Of a stretch of DNA of 64,000 bases, positions 48,264 to 61,749 are shown one piece after another. How positions within the stretch are numbered: the stretch's first letter is position 1; the number at the start of each line of letters is the position of its first letter. The notes beneath the pieces are model-generated. The model was not told the DNA's origin. It saw only the letters and a program-made list of their open reading frames with translations, and made no database searches. The translations under genes were made by a program, and so were the position numbers. The DNA comes from Sordaria brevicollis (taxonomy: Eukaryota > Ascomycota > Sordariomycetes > Sordariales > Sordariaceae). The stretch covers positions 4,960,001 through 5,024,000 of the forward strand of contig JAUTDP010000001.1 of assembly GCA_033439795.1 (NCBI GenBank). Reading direction: 5' to 3'.

Positions 48264-51200
48264 CGAATAACCGAGGTCGCATTCCATGGGGAAAGAACAG
48301 GCCATCAGGATGTCGAATAAACACATGTTGTGCCTCATATACAGTACGTCTTTCTTACACTTTTTTGGTTCCCCGGGGGTTAATTGGCGAGGTTGTTTCC
48401 ACCACAGACGAGGACGCCAGTCGATTCGCGGAAAAACGCCTGATGACCCGGAGTTTCGCGGCCTTGTCAGTCATGCAATATGATTCTGATCCCGACCGTT
48501 GGGTCGGATGGATGAGTTGACCAACTTGTTTGGGCGTTTGCCGGGTTGCCCAGGGATATCGGCCCCTCAGGTTGTGACCATGGAGATGCCTATGGTCACC
48601 CGAACGACGAGTCTTTTCCAAACACAGCAGATGAAATGATGATCTTTTAGGCGCGAAAGGCCGAATGATACCGTCTCAGGATCTTTTAATTGGCGACCAT
48701 AGCAGCGTCGTAGCATATCTGGTTCTTTTATCGGACTGAGAACGGTTCGAGATTGGACAAATGACTTGTGCCAGATTTCCTGTGGTTCAAGAATGTTATC
48801 TCCGTCAATCTTTTTCTCAAGAGGTGTTGCGCCGAATCGAGATCCGAATATCGCGCTAGCCGGGGCCGGTTTCAAGAAAAATCAGATCAATCTCAACTCA
48901 CATGTGACGAACAAAATCACAGCAATCAATCCGAAAATGTTTGAACGCCGCGGTGAAGCCAAGTCGGGTGTTGAGAGGTTTGATTGCTACTGAAACAATG
49001 AAGCGTTTTCTCAACAATCTGAACACTCGGCTCAAAGAGGATGAAGGCTCAGTCACTTCACCTCGCCCGCTGGCTACATTATGGCCCGAGAACTTAGACA
49101 TCATTCGTGAACTGAGCATCCTCGTCCACAATGCTCATTTCCACCTGGGCATGTAGACACCTGCTGGTCTTCTGATTCTCGCTGGAACGAAGGCAACAGG
49201 GTTACCCGCCAAAAGCCAACGTGTGTCGATTATCGGCAGATCTTACACAGCTTCCAAGAGTGGAGGTCGCCGACCTGAACAGGAACAAGTGAAGACGGTT
49301 CGCGCTAAAATATTCCTATCAGCGGGTGTCTGGGAAATATTGTTGGAGAGGGTAGAGGTACTTGCAGCGCAGGTACAGGGCCGACGGTGGGGGGAATCTC
49401 AGTTTATGTCAGATCGATCCATCATCCACCTCTCCGAATCTCCGGGTTGCGCCAAGATGGTTCCCACTCAAGCACATGCCGACAAGTGCGAATCCCTCAA
49501 AGCTCTCACGGCCATGAAAGACCCAAGAAAAAGGATGTACCGGTACCGGCACCCAGGTACCACGAGCATCACGGGAAAATTCCGGAGAAGATGTCGCCGT
49601 CTGGGCAAACAGTCATCATCGCAAAGTCAAGCCTATCCGCTTCCAGCGGCACGGTAACCGTCCGGGTGGAGAGTCAGCCTGAGGTGCCGCTTGAACCTCA
49701 GCAGAGGCACATGGAGCACATCACACATCGCACATCGATCTGGCCCGTGCCTCCCAACCGTTCTCACGGCAGAGGAGTGGCAGGGATCGGGGGTCGACAA
49801 AAAGCGCAGGGAAGAGCGGGGCCAGCGCAGCCATTCTTGAGGCCATTCAGTAGCGTATTTTTAGGGCAGGGTTTCCATTGGCCGAAGAGCAGATGGCTTG
49901 GACCTCGCTAATCGATAATCGAACGGGGGCACAGTGGCAGTGGACGGCCTGCGAGTCCGTGGGCGTGGCCGACATGGGTGGCGGGGGTTGAGCACAAAAG
50001 CTCAATCCTATCGAGAAGATAACACACCAACAAAAAAAGGACAGATCCGAGCGGTGTCAAGATGGCTGGCGGGCTGGCGGGATCGAAAGAGAACAGAAAG
50101 TATGTAGCCCAAGATTTGCGGGCTAGAAACCATATGGATGATGACCTTTTCAAAACCCACTCACCAATAGTGGTTGTCTTGAAGGGTCCCCCGCCCAGTG
50201 TTCAGCCTGTCAATCTCGACCGGTGTCAGAAAAGAAGGTGATCGTCGAACGAAAAGGATATGCGAACTTACTTGGCGGCCACGATCTCCTATCAAGTTTC
50301 AATAGTCTATGCACTCAAGGTTAAAGAGGCACGTAGTATCGTGTCCGGCCGCGCATCAGTTCGATGCTTCCTGTCTCTTGAACAGCCACAAGGTCAGCAC
50401 ATACCTAAGGACCAATTCCTCCACCATGGTCGGGGAGAATAACTGGAGTCCGAAGCCGGTCAGGCTTCGAATTGGATAGGACATAGCCCAATCGAACACA
50501 GCATCGCTGGCGATCGCTCCAACATGTCAATTCGAGCGGCAGTTGCAATTCAGGGCGTAAACGTTCACCCGTGCTGGAGAAGGGCTCGAGTCAAGTTCCT
50601 GTCTCCTGTCTCCATTATCCAGTGTCAAAATCCACCAAAAACCCACCTTCATCGACCTCGCATCGCCCATCATCTTGCAGATCAAAAACGTCGATTTCTT
50701 GTTTGCTTGCCCTGCAGATCTGCCCCTTGGCCGTCCCCAATGTCGCGGGATGGACAGTGCGATCACCCAAGGGCCATGACAGGTCTGCAAGCTAGTTTCC
50801 TGTTTTGTTGCCTGTCTGACGGCCACCGATTGCCAATGGCGAAATGGTTGCTCAAAGGGGAAAGACTAGTGTTTCCGTAGGGATTTGACGGGGTCCATAC
50901 CCCCCCTTCTCGTTCGGCGAGTCGCGAGGCTGCCAGACCGGTTTGGGACCCGATATTGCAATGCGAATCTGCCAAAACCGAGTTAGCAATCCATTCTAGC
51001 GTTTCCTTTTTGGCAGCCTCCCTGGGGTTCGACATGTAACGTCCCGGACAGCCGCTGTGCGCCGCGACCACCTACGGTCACCACCGGCTTCCATCAACCA
51101 CCCGCGGGCCAGTTGGTTGTTTCACTGGATTGGAACCATGACCGCAGCTGGCGGAGGGTGCTGGGAGCTAAGAGCCACTATTGACAGATTGGGCGGTGCC

Positions 51201-52646
51201 GGGATCGCTTGCCGGAGAGCATGGCATTGCAGCGTTGCAGTCAATTTTGCCCCTATCAAGGTAGCAAGATCATGATCGGATTCAATATTTCAGACCGACC
51301 TTTCAGAACACGGACCGCGATTTGATCTTCTTTCGGGTGCGATTGCCGCTGCGAAAAGATGACCAGATTGATGTCAACTCCAAAATATGGAAATTGAGTG
51401 ACGGCACAGACTCCACCATCAGCCATTGCGTCCACGCAGATTGGACAAGTACATTCTGTGTTACGGCAGGCGCGGTACCCGTAACAACTCTGTCAGAAAG
51501 TCGTAAAGTACGTACGTACCGGTACGCACCGTACATACCCGTTATTGACCCGGGATCTTACATCAACAACGACCGATCGAAATATCACGGCGGCTTCATT
51601 AGGCCAAGCGCTGTCTTGTCTATCTCGCCGTTACATTTGGCCCGGCTTCTTCATTCTCTGTCGTTGATCCATCGCCTCCCTCGCAGTCACGTTGTTTGGG
51701 GGTGCCCCAATGTTCTGGATACTACATAACGTCCAATATCACCTCTCAACAGTCATGATTGACAGATCAGCCGCGGGCTTCAAGGCGACCATTTACCCCA
51801 CTTCGACGAAAACCCAAGACTTTAGACAACAGCGAAAGTGGAAGTGACGAGGTTCGGAGCTGGGAAACTGTTCCTGGCAATATGATTTGGTGCGAATCAT
51901 GAAAGTGGGAATGGAGACACATTACCGAAGAAGTCTGCACCTGCCCTGTTGCAACCTTCGCAGCTTCCATATAAAGTTCGTTTTGGCGGAGTCGAGGGTC
52001 TTGGCCTCTCCATAAACGCTTCCCTTCGTCTCCGCCGTCGGCCGGGTCGGAGTGCTATCGGTGACGCGTCAATGGCTTCACAAGCGGCAGGAGTGCACCA
52101 GGGCTGGATTTTAGGCAACTTTTTAGGTAAGTAGGAAGTGGAAACCTATGGAAGGCACCTCAGGCACGGCAGGGCAGATTTCGAAAGAGGTAACTGTTCC
52201 TGCCCCTGGAATTGAGCGCATGAAGAAGCTCCACATTGAAATCGAGCGAAACTGCCCTGGTTCCATTGACAGGAACGGCGAGCGAGAGCAAGTCCACCAG
52301 TTCCTGTTCCACTCACTTCCCCGGCCATCGTGAGTCTGGCATCTTCATCGCTCGTCTGCCTCACCGTCTCTTCACCATTGCAACAACGCTAATGCGAACT
52401 GCTCTTACGGGCTACGACCTTGAGTTCTTGGACGTATCATTGCTTTCTGATCGAGATGGATCTTGTGTCTTTTCGCAGGATCATCGAGATCACGAGGCTC
52501 GCGGGCTTGCGGCTCAGCTTCGACCATGAACCAAGCTATTTCACGGTACAGGCTACAACACCAATTTCAACTCGGACGATCACTGAACCCACTCAACGAA
52601 TGGATCATAGAACTCACTTTGCGACGCTTCCAAAGAATGCCCGATA

Positions 52647-52671
52647 AGCCAGCCAGCCGGCCAGCCAGCCG
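52647..52671 (+). repeat. (AGCC)n/(CCGG) tandem repeat
   Basis: Six AGCC-like units with two CCGG interruptions. Confidence 0.85.
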
Positions 52672-55600
52672 GGGCGATGACAACCGAGGCCCCATCTACT
52701 TTGGACAATAAGCACCAAATTTCCTTGGCATCCCAACGCAGATATGGATGGGTATGACAACATCGGGTCACAAAACGAAACAATCTGTACGGTACGGGTG
52801 CGGTTCGCTGACAGGCAATAAAATGACGCTATTCCAGAGCTACGCCACTGAAATTGGTGCCGTGCCCCCCTTTGGGTCATCGAATCGATGGGTCCCCAGC
52901 CCCCCACCTCTCCGGCGCTCCCAGGAATCAATCACAGAGTGTCAGATTCCCGAGATGGACGCTAATCCAATAACTGCACGTGGAGATCCGAATCCTCGCA
53001 TCAGTCAGCGATGATGAGATGCCCAGTCGCATTCTAGAAGCTTGAGCGGTAGGCAAGACAAAGCAAAAAGAAACGAAGCATGGGACCACACAAATGCTTT
53101 CCGCACTCGCTACTGAAGACTCGAGAAATTCTTGTCGAGAGCCAAGGCGCCTGGACAGAACAAATCATCTCTTTTACCTCTGGAGAAAGACGCCGGCTCA
53201 AGAACCATAAGAAAACACCAGGGTCCGGGGCACAACCGGTCCAGGACGGCGCCGATTTGGCAATTCGATAATGGGTGCCAAGGACGCGCACATGGCACAT
53301 GAACGAATGGGAGCCGCGTGATTCGAATCTGGATTATCTGCATCGTACCATTCTTATAAACCCGAGGAAGAGACCTCACGCCTACCGGTCTTTTATCTCG
53401 CAGCCGCGCTCGACGGCCCCAGGGTATACACTCACAGCCAAACCCCCTCCCCCACGTCTGCATCTTTTGGTGCTCTTCGTGCTCGTTCAGCCGGCGCCAC
53501 CAAAGCGGCAGCCTACCATGTGGTATGCTTACTGGCTTCGGCGACCAAAGAATGGTTCGTTTTGCAGCTGGAGGTACCCTATCACGCCCACGAATCCTGT
53601 TGCCAGGTTCAGGTGCAGGTTGCTTGTCAATTTCAGCTTGCCAGAACCTGTGAGCTTTTGTCCCAAAGCTTTCGGCTCACTCACCTCAAAGCCTACCTGC
53701 CTATACATAGCTATATGTCAGGTGTCGTGGCTCGGAAAGCCGAGAGCCACAATTTCGTGCTCACTCCATTCTCGATTCAACATACAGTGAGATCGTCGAT
53801 AAGGTACTGCGAACAATAACCGTTATTACGCTCATCCCGCTAACCTCCGCTACCCTACCCAGCCCGGTCTATATGGTATCCCTTGACCCACCTGTCCTAA
53901 ATCGTGTTGCGCTACCGGCCCGCGGAGAGCTTCCGGACCCAAGAAACTATAGGCGAGAGCCAACGGATCGAGTTCACGGCGTAGACCGGACCCCTCAAAC
54001 GAATGAAGGTCTCCGAGCATGGTCACATTACTACTACGCTATGCACCCTGGACCACGCTTAGGCTGGAGTGTCCCTAGGATAATGGGTGGCCTGTTATCT
54101 CGGCGAGACGCTGTCGATATGCCCATCTTCGACCGGTATCATCACCACCACTTTTGGCGAAAGGAACTCCAACACGGGCGCATAATCTTGGCGTTGGCAA
54201 AACATGGCAAGCTACGGCGTACAGCCGCTAGTCAAGGCAGCCGAGTTCCAATTACTTGGTACAGCAACATCGTCAACTCTGTCCACGCTCCGGACAAGGA
54301 CCGGCCCATTCAATTCTCATGGAAACGAAGATGAGTAACGCCACCGGAAACGGGCTGACGATGACTACAACGGAGAGTTAAGGGCTGTCACAATGCCCAA
54401 TAATAGCTCCACGTGGTTTCCTCTTGGCGCGGGGAGCAAGTGTGCTGAAAGGGGTTCTTCAACGGATCCCCGAGCCAAAGAAAGAACAGGGTGATGGTAG
54501 AGACGAACACAAGATGCCATCTAACGTCGCTACTACATCTATTTGGGTCATTCTGGACAATGTCTTCGTATAAGCGGCAGACCTATGAACACATCCTCAC
54601 TGCGGTCAAGAGGTCAACTGAGAAGGTCGGGGAATCCTACGAAAGCCACGACCTGCATGATGACTTTACGGAATACAATCTTTTATCGATGGGGACTGTT
54701 ATTCTCCAAGCAGCCTCGACATTCCCATCACATCAATCGTGGTAGCCTCTGCAACTTTGGTGTTTGTACGTTGGGGCACCCTGGAGAGCGAAACATGAAG
54801 ATAATGTGTTTGTCCCATGACAGGTGGCATGATCTAGACCAGCGACGACCAAACACACTTGGTGGCAATCAGCACAGAGGTATACCAAAGACTCACCGGC
54901 TTCGATTTATCCCACGATTCAGAGCTCTCGCTGGAGCTCATTTGCTGCGTCGTTGATGCAGCTATAGTATTCAACCCGCTACGGCCGCTTGAGACGCTGG
55001 TTTCCCGGAGTTTATGTGTTTGTCGAACACCCACCAGCTCTTTGGCTAAAGCTTTCTGAGGAAATGCCTGGTCGTACACAATACGAGGCGTCGAGATCTA
55101 TGTTCCGCGATCTCTCAGCAGTCTTACCCGTCAGCCGACCACGGTAACGGCAAGCGCTACTTCAACCGTGTGGAAATGGGGTTAATGGGCCGAAAATCTC
55201 CGATGTGCGAGGCTTCACAAGCTGATATGAGCCGTGTGTGTGCGAGTGAACACAGGACGTGGATTGCACGCAGCTTTCCAGGGCGATCGTTGTGATATCC
55301 GGTATACAACTCTGTGTCCGATGGCATTCGGGTCTTCGTCCAACCGCCATTCGTATCTTATCCTCTCAGCTCCAAGAGTATTTGTACCCTCCTCACTCCT
55401 ACGCTCTATCATGGGGATCAGCATATGTTACAACTCCGGTTACATGGCTCCATGGTTTGCAGTGCGGCACGTTGAGTGATCACGAAGGCTGCCACGGATA
55501 CACAAGCATAGGGCAGGTTTTAGACCTATACACACCCCTCCCGTTTGGGTTACCTACGTGTAATCTTGGGCATCAGCATCTCGTTTAAGCCTGAGACTCA

Positions 55601-57837
55601 TCCATATGCGGCCCGGTCGCGGTAGGAAGCTTGTTCTGTATAGAGTGGCAGTTTGTGGCTGTTAGCCAATCACTCCCTCCTAACATATTGTTCCAGTCTC
55701 TCCCGTCGCTATCAAGGAACCTCTGGTCTCAATCGCCTGATCTTAAGGAATCCAGATCTTCTTACAACATTGGTCGGGTTGGTTAGATTAAATGCATGAG
55801 CGTACGACCCTTACGTACACAAGGCTATCCGTTGTGTCGTCCATTTGCACACATATCCAATTCAGGCTTTCTTCAAACGTTGAGATGACGCTGGGGACTT
55901 TGGACACTTTAGGTTGTGACTCCTGTTCCAGCAAGCCATGGGATACACTACCGCCGAGCGTGTGCATAAGTTGCCAACACTTGCTAACAGGATCTATGTA
56001 TATTGCCACTCACGGACACAACTCCTCCAGACAGTGGAATCTCCCGTATGGCTTGGGACTTGGCTTCGATGCGGCACGCTCTGGTTGTTCATCACGGGAA
56101 GGCACAAAGACTTGATCCAACCAGATCGTGAGCATGACGAGATCATCCCTGCGGTACGACGGAAAATGCGAGATCGGGAAGTCGTCTCGACATACGTAGT
56201 TCATGCTCTCTCGCGGGATATTTCTGCTTTCTTGAACAACGACTGCAGATGCCGTGTGATGGAAACTGGCAAGTGACTTTGTCGACGGCGTCACCAAAGC
56301 GCTCGGCTTCTCACTTTCCATTGTCAACAACCAGCCAAGTGTGTCTGCGAAATATGACTGCCGGTGTCCTTCTTTCTTATTGCGCCCCAGGCTGGGATGC
56401 CACTTCACTATTCCGTGGTCAACTTTCGGCAAACGACATGACAGCGGTAGATTGGTGCAGTCCTGATAAACGCCTCACATGACTTTAAAGCCAAACACTG
56501 GGCGTTGCGGATGAACAAGGAAGAAAAAACGTCATGAGATCAGTAAGGTTACTGGTTGAATTCCATGATTTACAGACAACGACTGATGTTCAGGCGCAGA
56601 TAACCACTGGATGTTATCGTCGTATGCTGACGTAGTGCCCTCCTAAAGCCAGTGACTGTATTTGTCCCGAGTCTCAATTTCATTCGGTTGCCTGGCTCGA
56701 GGTAGGTTACAGTGCTCTTCCAATAGTTTGATGTTCTGTGTCGCCTACTGTACTTACAGGCCCTGGTGCGAGCAATACAGTATGTTTGCTCCTCACTAAC
56801 AAGTTCCAAGAACGTTGTTGGCGTCCAGACAAGACAGCTGCTTCGATTGCATACATGTAATGCCTAGGCCATGACGATCATTACCGGTCTGCTCAAATTA
56901 AGGGTGCAAACGATATCTCGACATTATGAAAACGGGAAAGAGGTGAATAATGCCGTTTCTTTTGAAGATTCTCCTCCGCCCCTATCAGCCTCACGCACAC
57001 GAAACTGTTCCCGTTGATGTTCCCCCAAATGTTTGTCCTCGTCACCGTCTCGGTCAAGCTGCAAGGCAAGATGTCTGTCAGCAGCACCTCGCATTCGGCG
57101 AATAGGATTCAAATAGTGCGATTCCATCATACCAACTCTCTTGACCGGTTGTGCACTAACGGCGTTTTGAACAGCTCCTCTGCAGTCGGTTTCACCCACG
57201 CAGTGTAGTAACTACCATTCATGTAAGTGATACTTCCTTTCAGCGTCGCTTCCCCCCACGTAGTCTGGAAAGACACAACAGCTTATCGGCTTGTCGTTCA
57301 CCTGATATTCACGGAACACGATCTAATTTGTCAGCATCAATTTGTACTTCTGTCCGTTTGAAGATGAGACAGGCCATCTCTCATGCAGAGACGTACCGGT
57401 CAGAGGTACATTTCCGCATCTCAAAGCAAGACAAGCCTGGGCGCACATGGCAGCTCCTCGGAGACAACAAGGAGATCGCAGTTGCAGCAGCTCGGGAAGT
57501 GATAAAACTCACCGATGTGCGTGTGCTAGGAAATCCTGCCTGCCTGGTCCTGCACATTGCATGGCAGGAGGGTCGATGTTGCAGCCGTCGCGCAGAAGCA
57601 ATAATCCCGTCACAGCACAGAGCAAACAGGATCGTCGAGTTTCCTGTCTTTCGGTGGTGTTTCAACACTCGCTCGCACTCGGCTATTAAATCTATTACAC
57701 CACTAGTCCCGCGGCACGGGCAAGATTGACTGGGAAAAGGTTGCGCCATTCTGAACAAGCGAGGAAATGGCATATGAATTCAGATGCGACTAGATGAGGG
57801 GAGCGGCATCCAGGTCCGCGCAAAGTTCATTTTAGGT

Positions 57838-57856
57838 AATGAATGAATGAATGAAT
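57838..57856 (+). repeat. (AATG)n tandem repeat at the edge of the RIP block
   Basis: Four to five AATG units exactly where normal-composition DNA gives way to AT-rich DNA. Confidence 0.9.
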
Positions 57857-59225
57857 TGTATTTTTCGACTACGTTCTATCACTATTAGATAATAAATCGT
57901 GCCCGCGACGACGGTTGAGTATAAGTATATAAAATCGGGAAAAAGCCTTATTAGTCCGTAGGTCGGACCCTATTACGACCGTACACTAGAAAACCCTATA
58001 ATTTTTACATTTCTATTCCAAAACTCTTTATTTTAAGCCCCTTATCCCGGGTATAATTAATATTATTTCGAGCGGTAGCGGTTTATCGTCCGGGTCGGGC
58101 GTTTTTATTCGTACTATTTTTATTCCTTAATAGCCTCCTCCTTTAAATACCTAAATATATATATATTTTTAATCTTTTAAGGATTTTTCGCGTACGAAAA
58201 AGGTAATAAAATTTATATTAAAGGTAATTAATATATTTTATATTATATTCAAATTATAGTATATAATAAATAAGTAGACGAAGAAATATCCTTTTTCCCG
58301 AAGGGCGTTATAAATATAATAATAGAACGTTTCGGGTAAATAATAGAAATAATTATAATAAGAATAAAAGTCCTAATAACCTATCTATTTTTTTATTTAT
58401 TTAATTAAATAATTTTTAAATAAAATGAAATAGGGGTTATATTTATATTATAATTAATTTATTATAAATACCGGTTTATTCGTAATTTAATATAATTTTG
58501 GGTTAGCCTTTAAAAAGAGCGTTTACGTACTTTTATAGTCCGGGGGCGTTTTCTTCTTTAGTACGAATTAATTTTAAAAGGTTAATAGCTGTAAGATATA
58601 ATAATCGTTTTAAAAAGGGATAAATCTTTATATTAATTATTATAATTCTACTAAAGCGTATAATTTAAATTAATTATATAGAGGAAGCTTTTTTAATTTT
58701 TATATAAAGGGGTAAGATTTTGGGAAAGAATAGAAGCGGGAGGCGGTTCGAATTACTTTTCTCCCTATAATTTCCAGTAGGGCTATTTTAACAAATTAGA
58801 AGGGGATAGGTTTAAATATAATACGTTAAATAAATATAATTTTATAAAAAGCTTTAAAAGCGGTTATTTTAATTTTATATAGGGCCAACGTAATATTCGT
58901 AGAGATTGAAGCATTTCCTTTAATATTTAATTTATAAAAGTTAAAAAAGAGGGTTATTATTTTATATATTAAGGTAAAGATAAAGTAAATAATAAATAAT
59001 TATTTCGCTATTTTAAAAGGGAAATTATAAGAGATTTAATTAATTTTAGTTATTAAATTAATAATTATAATCGTTTTAGGAATACGCCTTCGGATTTAGG
59101 TAATTATTGAGAATTTATTATTTAAGTAAATACTAAATTATTATATCTCTTTTTAAAATTTAATTTACTTTATTAAAGTATTAATTGAAATTTATATTAA
59201 ATTGTATTAAACCTTCTTTATATTC
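57841..59225. mobile_element. RIP-mutated repeat of unidentified type
   Basis: AT- and TpA-rich DNA with almost no CpA or TpG in long stretches (for example 58321-58440), while CpC, CpT and some CpG remain. That pattern is diagnostic of RIP, which acts on duplicated DNA, so this is a former repeat. Many stops occur in all frames. Some minus-strand pieces between about 58.0 and 58.9 kb read as protein-like peptides between stops, but no domain could be named. It may be a second element abutting the Ty3/gypsy copy or part of a nested insertion. Confidence 0.7.
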
Positions 59226-59229
59226 TTTT

Positions 59230-59550
59230 TGCGTAGTAGGAAGTATAGGGCTTCCTATTATGGGGCTACCGCCCAGGGGTTATATTAGGCTCCACAGCCT
59301 AACTAGCTCCTTGTAGCTATCCCTATAGTTCGGGCGACACGCACTGCCTCTATAGAATTACTTACGTACTTATAGCCCCCTTTAAAAGGATAGAATTTAT
59401 AACCCCGTTTTACGGTACGGCTTTTCCCCTTTTTCTCTTCGTAGAACCTTATTAATTCATTAGGCCTAATATCTATATTATACTCTATTATCCCCTTTAT
59501 ATTAAATTCTATTTACCTTTATAAAAGAGAGAGAGAGAATTTATAGCTAT
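59230..59550 (+). repeat. Candidate 5' LTR of the Ty3/gypsy element
   Basis: Lies directly before the gag-like traces. It starts with a less mutated, GC-richer segment containing short hairpins (TAGGCT-CCAC-AGCCTA near 59286) and runs to a GA repeat near 59528. Exact ends, TG...CA termini and a target-site duplication cannot be fixed, because RIP has altered the sequence and the 3' LTR is outside the window. Confidence 0.4.
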
Positions 59551-59649
59551 TTAAGCGCGGCGATATTAATTATTAGAATAATCGACTTTAACGTATTTAA
59601 TTTAAACGAAGAAATAGCTTTTGTACCCTTTATATAAGATACTTCCTCC

Positions 59650-60900
59650 TAAAACCTCCCCGGTCCTTTTACTTTTATAGAACCTACCCTTATAAATCCC
59701 CAAAATTCCTAAATTTAGGGGATCCTTTCTACTATTACGAACGTACTAAGTATTAATAAATTCGATTTTTCTAAAGTTGTCCGTATTACTATTACGGCCC
59801 TAATTATTAATCGTTCCCCCTACCCCTAAATAAACTTTATATTCTTTAACGTCCTAATTATAAATGTAATTAATCCTATAATTAATTCGGGTTATAAACG
59901 TAAACCTATTACTTTCCTTACTTAAAACGGTATTTAAGAAAATTTTAACTTTTATTTCGTATAATTTATTAAAGCTTATAATATTAATAATAAAATTAAA
60001 CTTCGAGTAGACTGTAAAATTATATAAATCGAAATTTTTAATACTTTACCCGTTTATAAAAAGAAGAAACTTAAAGGTTTTTAAATTTAATATACTTTAA
60101 ATAAAATTATAAACTTTATATTTTTATTTAATTAAATTAATTGTATTTTCGGGGCCTATTACCTATATAATACCGTATTAACGCGTTTTTATATTATATA
60201 TTAATATAATAAGTAATATTTTTTTACCTTTTTTATAAAATAAGAAAATGAGTTATTTAAAATTAAAAGGGTTTTATAGAACGATGAATTTAAATTAAGT
60301 ATATTTTATAACGCTTTTAATTAAAAATTTTTAAATACAATTTTTATTATCGAATTTCCTAATAATTATAACGATTATACCGAAATATTATAATCTTAAG
60401 CTATTAAATACGAATGTACCGAAGCTTTTAAAGCCTTTAAATAAATAAATTATTAATAAGGAAAAAAGATTTAAAAGAATATTAACCGCTACCGGGCGTT
60501 TAAAATCCTTTAATAAATTAGTGTTCTATAATTTATTTCGAATTCTTAACCTATAATCCTTGTAAATTTTATTAAATTAGGAACCTATAACGTTAATGGC
60601 GATATAAATATATTTATAGGGAAAACTTTTTTGGGACCTATTCGAAGTAAAGGAAGAGGTTATAAAAGTAAAGGGAGCGGCCAAATTTAATATAGAGTGA
60701 AATAAATTTTTAATAAAAAATACTAAAAGCGTAAAGAGAATAGCCTCTATATAAAATATAGCGTTGGAAGATACTATACCGCTAGGTACTTATATTTACC
60801 GGCCGAAAACCCGAATAAGAAAATCGATATTAATATTATAACCTTAACCCCACCGATATTAAAAAACGAGGACGAATTTACGTCCGCTATAGAAAATTAG
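59650..60900 (+). pseudogene. Degraded gag region of the Ty3/gypsy element
   Basis: Assigned by position before the protease and by a zinc-knuckle-like trace at about 60758-60790, where the expected Cys and His positions read mostly as Tyr (GRYYTARY). This fits C-to-T change at TGC/TGT and CAC codons. Frames are interrupted throughout. Confidence 0.55.
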
Positions 60901-61009
60901 GAAAAAGAATAATTCTAATGCGTAATCGGGTATTAAAATCCTTAAAAATATTAAATAAAAAAGTAGAAGACTTTAAAATAGAAAATAAAATAAAAATTAA
61001 ATTTATTTT

Positions 61010-61320
61010 AATTCTATTTATTATTAATAATCGTAATTTAATTTACGCTTTTATCGACGAAAAATATTAATATTATACCGTAATTAGTAAAAAGGTCGTA
61101 TAGGATTTAAAAATCCCTATAATTTCTATTTTAGAGCGTAAGGTAAAAGGAGCTTCTATAATAATAAAAGGAATTATTATTTATAATATAATATAAATAA
61201 TTATAGAAGTAAACGGTTACGTAAAGTTAATTATAGCCTACGTAATTTTAAAATTAAAATACTTTATTATATTAAATAAATTATAATTAGTTACGTATAA
61301 AGTTTATTCCATCCCTTATA
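61010..61320 (+). pseudogene. Degraded aspartic-protease region
   Basis: Peptide traces such as NLIYAFIDEK and, further on, IIAYVILK lie between gag and RT, where retropepsin is expected. The catalytic signature is not intact. The call rests mainly on position. Confidence 0.35.
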
Positions 61321-61749
61321 AAAAACGTTTATATATAAGAATAATAAATAATTAAATTCCTTATATTAAAGGAGAAGAAAAGGAAAATACCCCTTTTATT
61401 AAAGAGGTTAAATTTATAATTTATATTTTCGCTATTATATTCGTAAGGATAATAAATCGAAATTATAAAAAATATAGGTACGTAGTAGTTAAAAATTATA
61501 TTTTTGTAATTAATTTATATAATATTGAAAAAGCCTTAATATTAAAGAAAGTTTATATAGAAATAAAATTAAAAAAGAAAATCCCTTAATAATATTATTA
61601 TTTTTTACCTTTATTTATAAAAGTAGAAGCCGATAAATTCAACCTTTATAAACTAAGTATTAATTATATTATTAACTTTAAAAAGGGCTTAAACGGTTAA
61701 AATTTATTAATCTCCTTTAAATTTATTTATAATATATTAAAGGAAGAAT

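Larger units (their letters stand above)
43177..57837. other. 14.7-kb region without a recognised gene, upstream of sub-1
   Basis: No protein gene with recognisable homology, no tRNA and no 5S rRNA gene were found. Composition is ordinary until 57.84 kb. Contents noted: (GTTG)n at 43641, a G-run at 44450, a LRE-like duplicated element at 46563, an 18-T run at 48246, (CCAG)n arrays at 46184 and 52647, and weak coding-like traces at 54.5-56.4 kb. Isolated long ORFs (44123-44962 minus, 47708-48520 plus) were judged spurious. The region may hold distal enhancers or long non-coding transcripts of sub-1. Confidence 0.5.

Noticed and set aside
47708..48520. 270-codon plus-strand ORF
   Set aside because: Contains an 18-T run read as poly-Phe and has no recognisable motif or splice context; probably chance.
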